From Sympetrum striolatum (lineage: Eukaryota > Arthropoda > Insecta > Odonata > Libellulidae): 64,000 bases of DNA. The position numbers and the translations under genes were made by a program. Positions 61,430 through 64,000 of the stretch are shown one piece after another. The notes beneath the pieces were generated by a model. It was not told the DNA's origin. It saw nothing but the letters and a program-made list of their open reading frames with translations, and did no database searches. The stretch's first letter is position 1. Each line of letters opens with the position of its first letter. Location of the stretch: contig OX388349.1 of assembly GCA_947579665.1 (NCBI GenBank), positions 26,568,459-26,632,458 on the forward strand, in the 5' to 3' direction.

Positions 61430-62060
61430 CTTTTGCAGCGTTTTCGAGTTCGACTATTGTTCTCCGTGAAACTCAATCTCTTGCTGTGGGACGACAAAGG
61501 GAAAAATTAGCTCCATTGCCCAGATCCTGCTCATCACGTTTATTCTACGAGGAAAACCTCAGGGACGAAAGCATACGCAATCAGGAGGCCCGTGAAAGCG
61601 GAAAGAAAGTGTCAGTAGAGAGGAAGGATTTTCGAGTGGCCGGTCCACTGATTAAGGTAAGGGCCTTCTTCCTGAGGAAGAGAAAGTCCGCCGGAGCGAA
61701 CGCGCATCTTTGACGGGAGTTACCGCATCCGTTACAGAAGATTTGGTCCGCATTTGTCGAACTCCATGGAAACACCGCTTCTATTTGTTTCGTGGATTTA
61801 TTGTTCTCCCACGGGAGAATTGTTAGCAGCTCTTTGTCGCAACTAACTGGGTTTATTACGGTTAGGAATCTTCCGTTCGGGACGAGTCGTTTCGTGGCGG
61901 TTTGTAGCGGAAGTGGGTGCAGGTGGGTTTACACGAGTGAATCTATGTCAACACTCTCGAAGAGTGGTCGGTTTTTTATTGGAACTAAATACTGTCTACC
62001 CTCACTGCGGGAAATCTTTCAAAACTCGATACAGGAAAATTAGAGCAAGTTTGCGTCGCT
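61430..62060. other. GC-richer island
   Basis: The block has frequent CpG and is open for up to 98 codons (61417-61713) with a basic, charged translation that shows no domain. It is the last GC island before the LTR element. It may be regulatory, conserved non-coding or an unrecognised exon; none of these can be shown from the sequence alone. Confidence 0.25.
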
Positions 62061-62875
62061 TTAAGATCACCCATTCGGAAAAAAGTGTAGATAAGATACA
62101 GATATATAAGAGGAGAGAAATTTATTTGAAAGATTGTTGCATTAAGCTCGTTGAATTCATTGAGCGAAGATGATGAAAGTGAAATGCCAAAATTAAAAGG
62201 AAATTGGTCATTCCGTTTATATTGTATGTGAAAAAAATCGATTATTTTAGTTAAAACCTCTGAAAAACTGAAGTATATAATAATCCTCCATTGAATATCT
62301 AATGACATAGCGTTATCATGTTTGAAGGGATACATTAGATATAAATAATGTATTTGATGATTCATTGACTTTATTATGTTGAAACTACCCATGCTCTTGG
62401 GAACCATAACCTCGGTCTGGCCACTCGTAAACTAAACATTAGCTCACGTCCAGTGGTTCTGAAAGTTTTCCGGATATAACGATGTGAATTTAAACAGTAG
62501 TGAGTGTTTCAATGTTATGTTAGAATGATTTAATGATTTAAATTCTTCCAAGATATATTCGGGTATATGCAAAAGGGATGTTAGTAGAATGAATTAATTC
62601 CGTCCTCAGAAATAGGTTTTATCTCGGAAATAACAAAGATCCTACTGAGGTAGTGCCTTCATAAAACAGCCACTATGATTAATTCAGATAAAAATTGCCG
62701 CTTGTAAATTTTGTGGGATCTTTTCTTGTATACTTTTTCCTCCGATTGGATCCCTTAAATTAAATCTCTCTTGAATGTGTTTTAAGCTGGGAGCATTTTA
62801 TTTCACGGAAATTTAAGTATTATCGTTATATCACATTTTAATTTCTATATTATAAGTATTTATCATATACCTAGT
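62061..62875. other. AT-rich non-coding stretch
   Basis: No features recognised. A 140-codon minus-strand frame at 61985-62407 overlaps the preceding island and has no motif. Confidence 0.35.
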
Positions 62876-63053
62876 TGTTTAGGCGAATTTTGTCTTCCCG
62901 CCGGGAGTTCGCCTAGCGCAGACCTCATTTCTTTTGTTTTCATGTTTCCTGTTTTTTACCTGGCCACGAGGCAACCAGTCTCGAGCCAGACGGCGCACCG
63001 AAAAGTCGCCACTTGTAGCCTTTTGCGAAATAAAGCAAATTTTCACCTGTACA
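62876..63053 (+). repeat. 5' LTR, about 178 bp
   Basis: The LTR is placed from TGTTTAGGCG to TGTACA. It opens with an inverted repeat, TAGGCGAA (62880-62887) and TTCGCCTA (62908-62915), around a CCCGCCGGG core, and has an AATAAA poly(A) signal at 63029-63034, about 20 bases before its end. No TATA box is evident. Boundaries are inferred from the TG...CA rule and the following primer site, since the 3' LTR is outside the window. Confidence 0.6.
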
Positions 63054-63058
63054 AAATT

Positions 63059-63076
63059 TGGTCCTTCGGGCCGGAT
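63059..63076 (+). other. Primer binding site, tRNA-Tyr type
   Basis: TGGTCCTTCGGGCCGGAT begins with the TGG that pairs with the tRNA CCA end. It is complementary at 17 of 18 positions to the 3' end of insect tRNA-Tyr as I remember it (acceptor strand CGAAGG plus ACCA). It lies 5 bases after the LTR end, where minus-strand priming is expected. Confidence 0.7.
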
Positions 63077-63316
63077 AGCCATTGCTACGCCGGATCTTCG
63101 TATCTACGCTGGATATCCATTCATACGCCGGATCGTCTTTACTGCACCGGATCATCATATCTACGCTGGATACTTTCTCCACGCCGAATCTTCGTTCATA
63201 CTCAGGATCGTCTTTACCACGCCGGAACTTCCTATCTACGCGGGATATTCATTTCCACCCTGGAACTACGTTTATACTTCGAATATTCCTTTCTACGTCG
63301 GATCTTCAAATCTGAC
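63072..63316 (+). repeat. Thirteen 19-bp tandem repeats in the leader
   Basis: Units follow the pattern CGGATCTTCGTATCTACGC with substitutions; lengths are 18-20 bp. The first unit, CGGATAGCCATTGCTACGC, overlaps the last five bases of the primer binding site. As 19 is not a multiple of three, each unit shifts frame, and all three frames stay open because the unit lacks stops. A non-coding role or no role is therefore more likely than a protein repeat. Confidence 0.85.
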
Positions 63317-63524
63317 TGAGTTACGAAGAAGGACAAGTGGTGATTGCGGAACGTTCTGTGAGTTAAACGCGTTCTGTCTCTATTCTTCCGATCGGTCGTC
63401 TCAATTCGACGCGCCCTACGGCGCTGGACTTCGGACTCACTTTCTCTTTTTGCCTCCTCACTTCGTGGTCCCTTCTTTACCTGCTTCACTATTTACCCTC
63501 ACTTCGACCACCCCTCTCGCCATC

Positions 63525-63957
63525 GGCAGCGGTTCTGTCGTGTTGTTTTCATTTTCGAGGCTGCTCCTCATTTACTGTTATTGTTCGTCGCGACAGCTGT
63601 TCTGTCGTGTTTTCATTTTCGAGGCTGTTCCTCAATTACTGCTATTGTTCGCTCCGACAGTTCCTCTGTCGTGTATTTCATTTTCGAGGCTGTTCCTCAT
63701 TTACTCTTATCGTTCGTCGCGACAGTTCTTCTGTCGTGCATTTACTTTCGAGGCTGATCCTCGTACACCACTATTGTTCACTGCCGACATCTTCTGTCGA
63801 GCATTTACTTTCGAGGCTGATCCTCACATTCCGCTATTGTTCGCTCCACAGCTGTTCTGTTGTGGTTACATTTTCGAGGCTGTTCCTCGTATGCTGTTAC
63901 TCTTCGTCACCAATTGCGGTTCTGTCGTAATCTTTTAACTTTCGAGGCTGTTCCTCT
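63525..63957 (+). repeat. Seven 63-68-bp tandem repeats with paired hairpins
   Basis: TTCGAGGCTG recurs at 63554, 63618, 63683, 63747, 63810, 63873 and 63941. In every unit GAGG-CTGnT-CCTC can form a 4-bp stem with a 5-nt loop. Between them lies a second hairpin, CGACAG-N5-CTGTCG, at 63591, 63655, 63720 and (as CGACA/TGTCG) 63785; in the next unit it is CCACA...TGTGG at 63846-63865, and it is lost in the last. Stem bases change in pairs in the CCACA unit. The array sits in the leader of the LTR element, where packaging or translation-control structures usually lie, but a function is not shown. Confidence 0.8.
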
Positions 63958-64000
63958 GTAAGACGTTGGGTTAGTCTCTTGGACTCCTTAACTTCTCGCG

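Larger units (their letters stand above)
62876..64000 (+). mobile_element. LTR retrotransposon, 5' end only
   Basis: A short LTR is followed 5 bases later by a primer binding site and a repeat-rich leader; gag and pol would lie beyond the window edge. The TGTT...ACA LTR termini and tRNA-Tyr-type primer site are compatible with BEL/Pao or Ty3/gypsy elements of arthropods, but without coding sequence the superfamily is not settled. A solo or truncated copy is possible because the 3' part is not visible. Confidence 0.7.

Noticed and set aside
62934..63938. 334-codon open frame, the longest in the window
   Set aside because: It runs through LTR, primer binding site and two tandem arrays whose periods (19 and about 64 bp) are not multiples of three. 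Other frames are also open over the same repeats. It reflects stop-poor C/T-rich repeats, not a protein gene.
1..64000. CRISPR array, operon or bacterial system
   Set aside because: Composition, transposon types, SINE/LTR content and lack of dense coding show a eukaryotic nuclear sequence; none of the tandem repeats has unique spacers of constant length between identical repeats.

Overview
The window looks like nuclear DNA of an arthropod, probably an insect. It is AT-rich (roughly 65-70 % A+T by eye), has no recognisable host protein-coding gene, and is littered with decayed eukaryotic transposable elements: Tigger/pogo, piggyBac and hAT DNA transposons, a Helentron-like non-autonomous family, a Penelope-like element (PLE) fragment with a hammerhead ribozyme core, a tRNA-derived SINE, a LINE-type 3' tail family and the 5' end of an LTR retrotransposon. 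The assignment to arthropods is inference from this mixture. It could be intergenic DNA or part of a very long intron; the sequence does not decide which.

Layout. 1-9700: AT-rich DNA with a 291-bp hAT MITE (1193-1483), two copies of a hairpin-plus-ATT tail family (1816, 6655), a 1-kb Helentron-like element (3331-4355, minus strand) and a 160-bp PLE fragment with a 12-bp target duplication (6171-6330). 9700-15480: a minus-strand SINE, otherwise empty. 15480-31000: the transposon-dense core, with an internally deleted Tigger MITE (15481-16109), a Tigger of a second subfamily (16923-19161), a piggyBac-like element between TTAA sites (21930-23504) and a longer Tigger (28598-30994) of the family that gave rise to the MITE. 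All transposase genes are broken. 31000-42000: a second Helentron-like copy in opposite orientation (31669-32686), two compact hairpins, a degenerate second PLE/hammerhead-like trace and a fragment encoding a conserved-looking domain (40895-41143). 42000-62870: mostly featureless AT-rich DNA with scattered GC-richer islands, a perfect 18-bp-arm palindrome beside a Pol III B box (46295-46432) and a dispersed palindromic repeat (53353). 62876-64000: the 5' LTR, a tRNA-Tyr-type primer binding site and a repeat-structured leader of an LTR retrotransposon that runs off the right edge.

The elements do not work together as a pathway; they are independent insertions. The most unusual structure is the leader of the LTR element: thirteen 19-bp repeats that begin inside the primer binding site, followed by seven 63-68-bp repeats, most of which carry two short hairpins. 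The longest open frame in the window (62934-63938) is a by-product of these repeats. About ten GC-richer islands a few hundred bases long (for example 7150-7345, 21180-21560, 33400-34110, 39360-39845, 42713-43111, 57400-58140, 61430-62060) stand out from the AT-rich background and could be conserved non-coding or regulatory DNA, but nothing in them identifies a gene.
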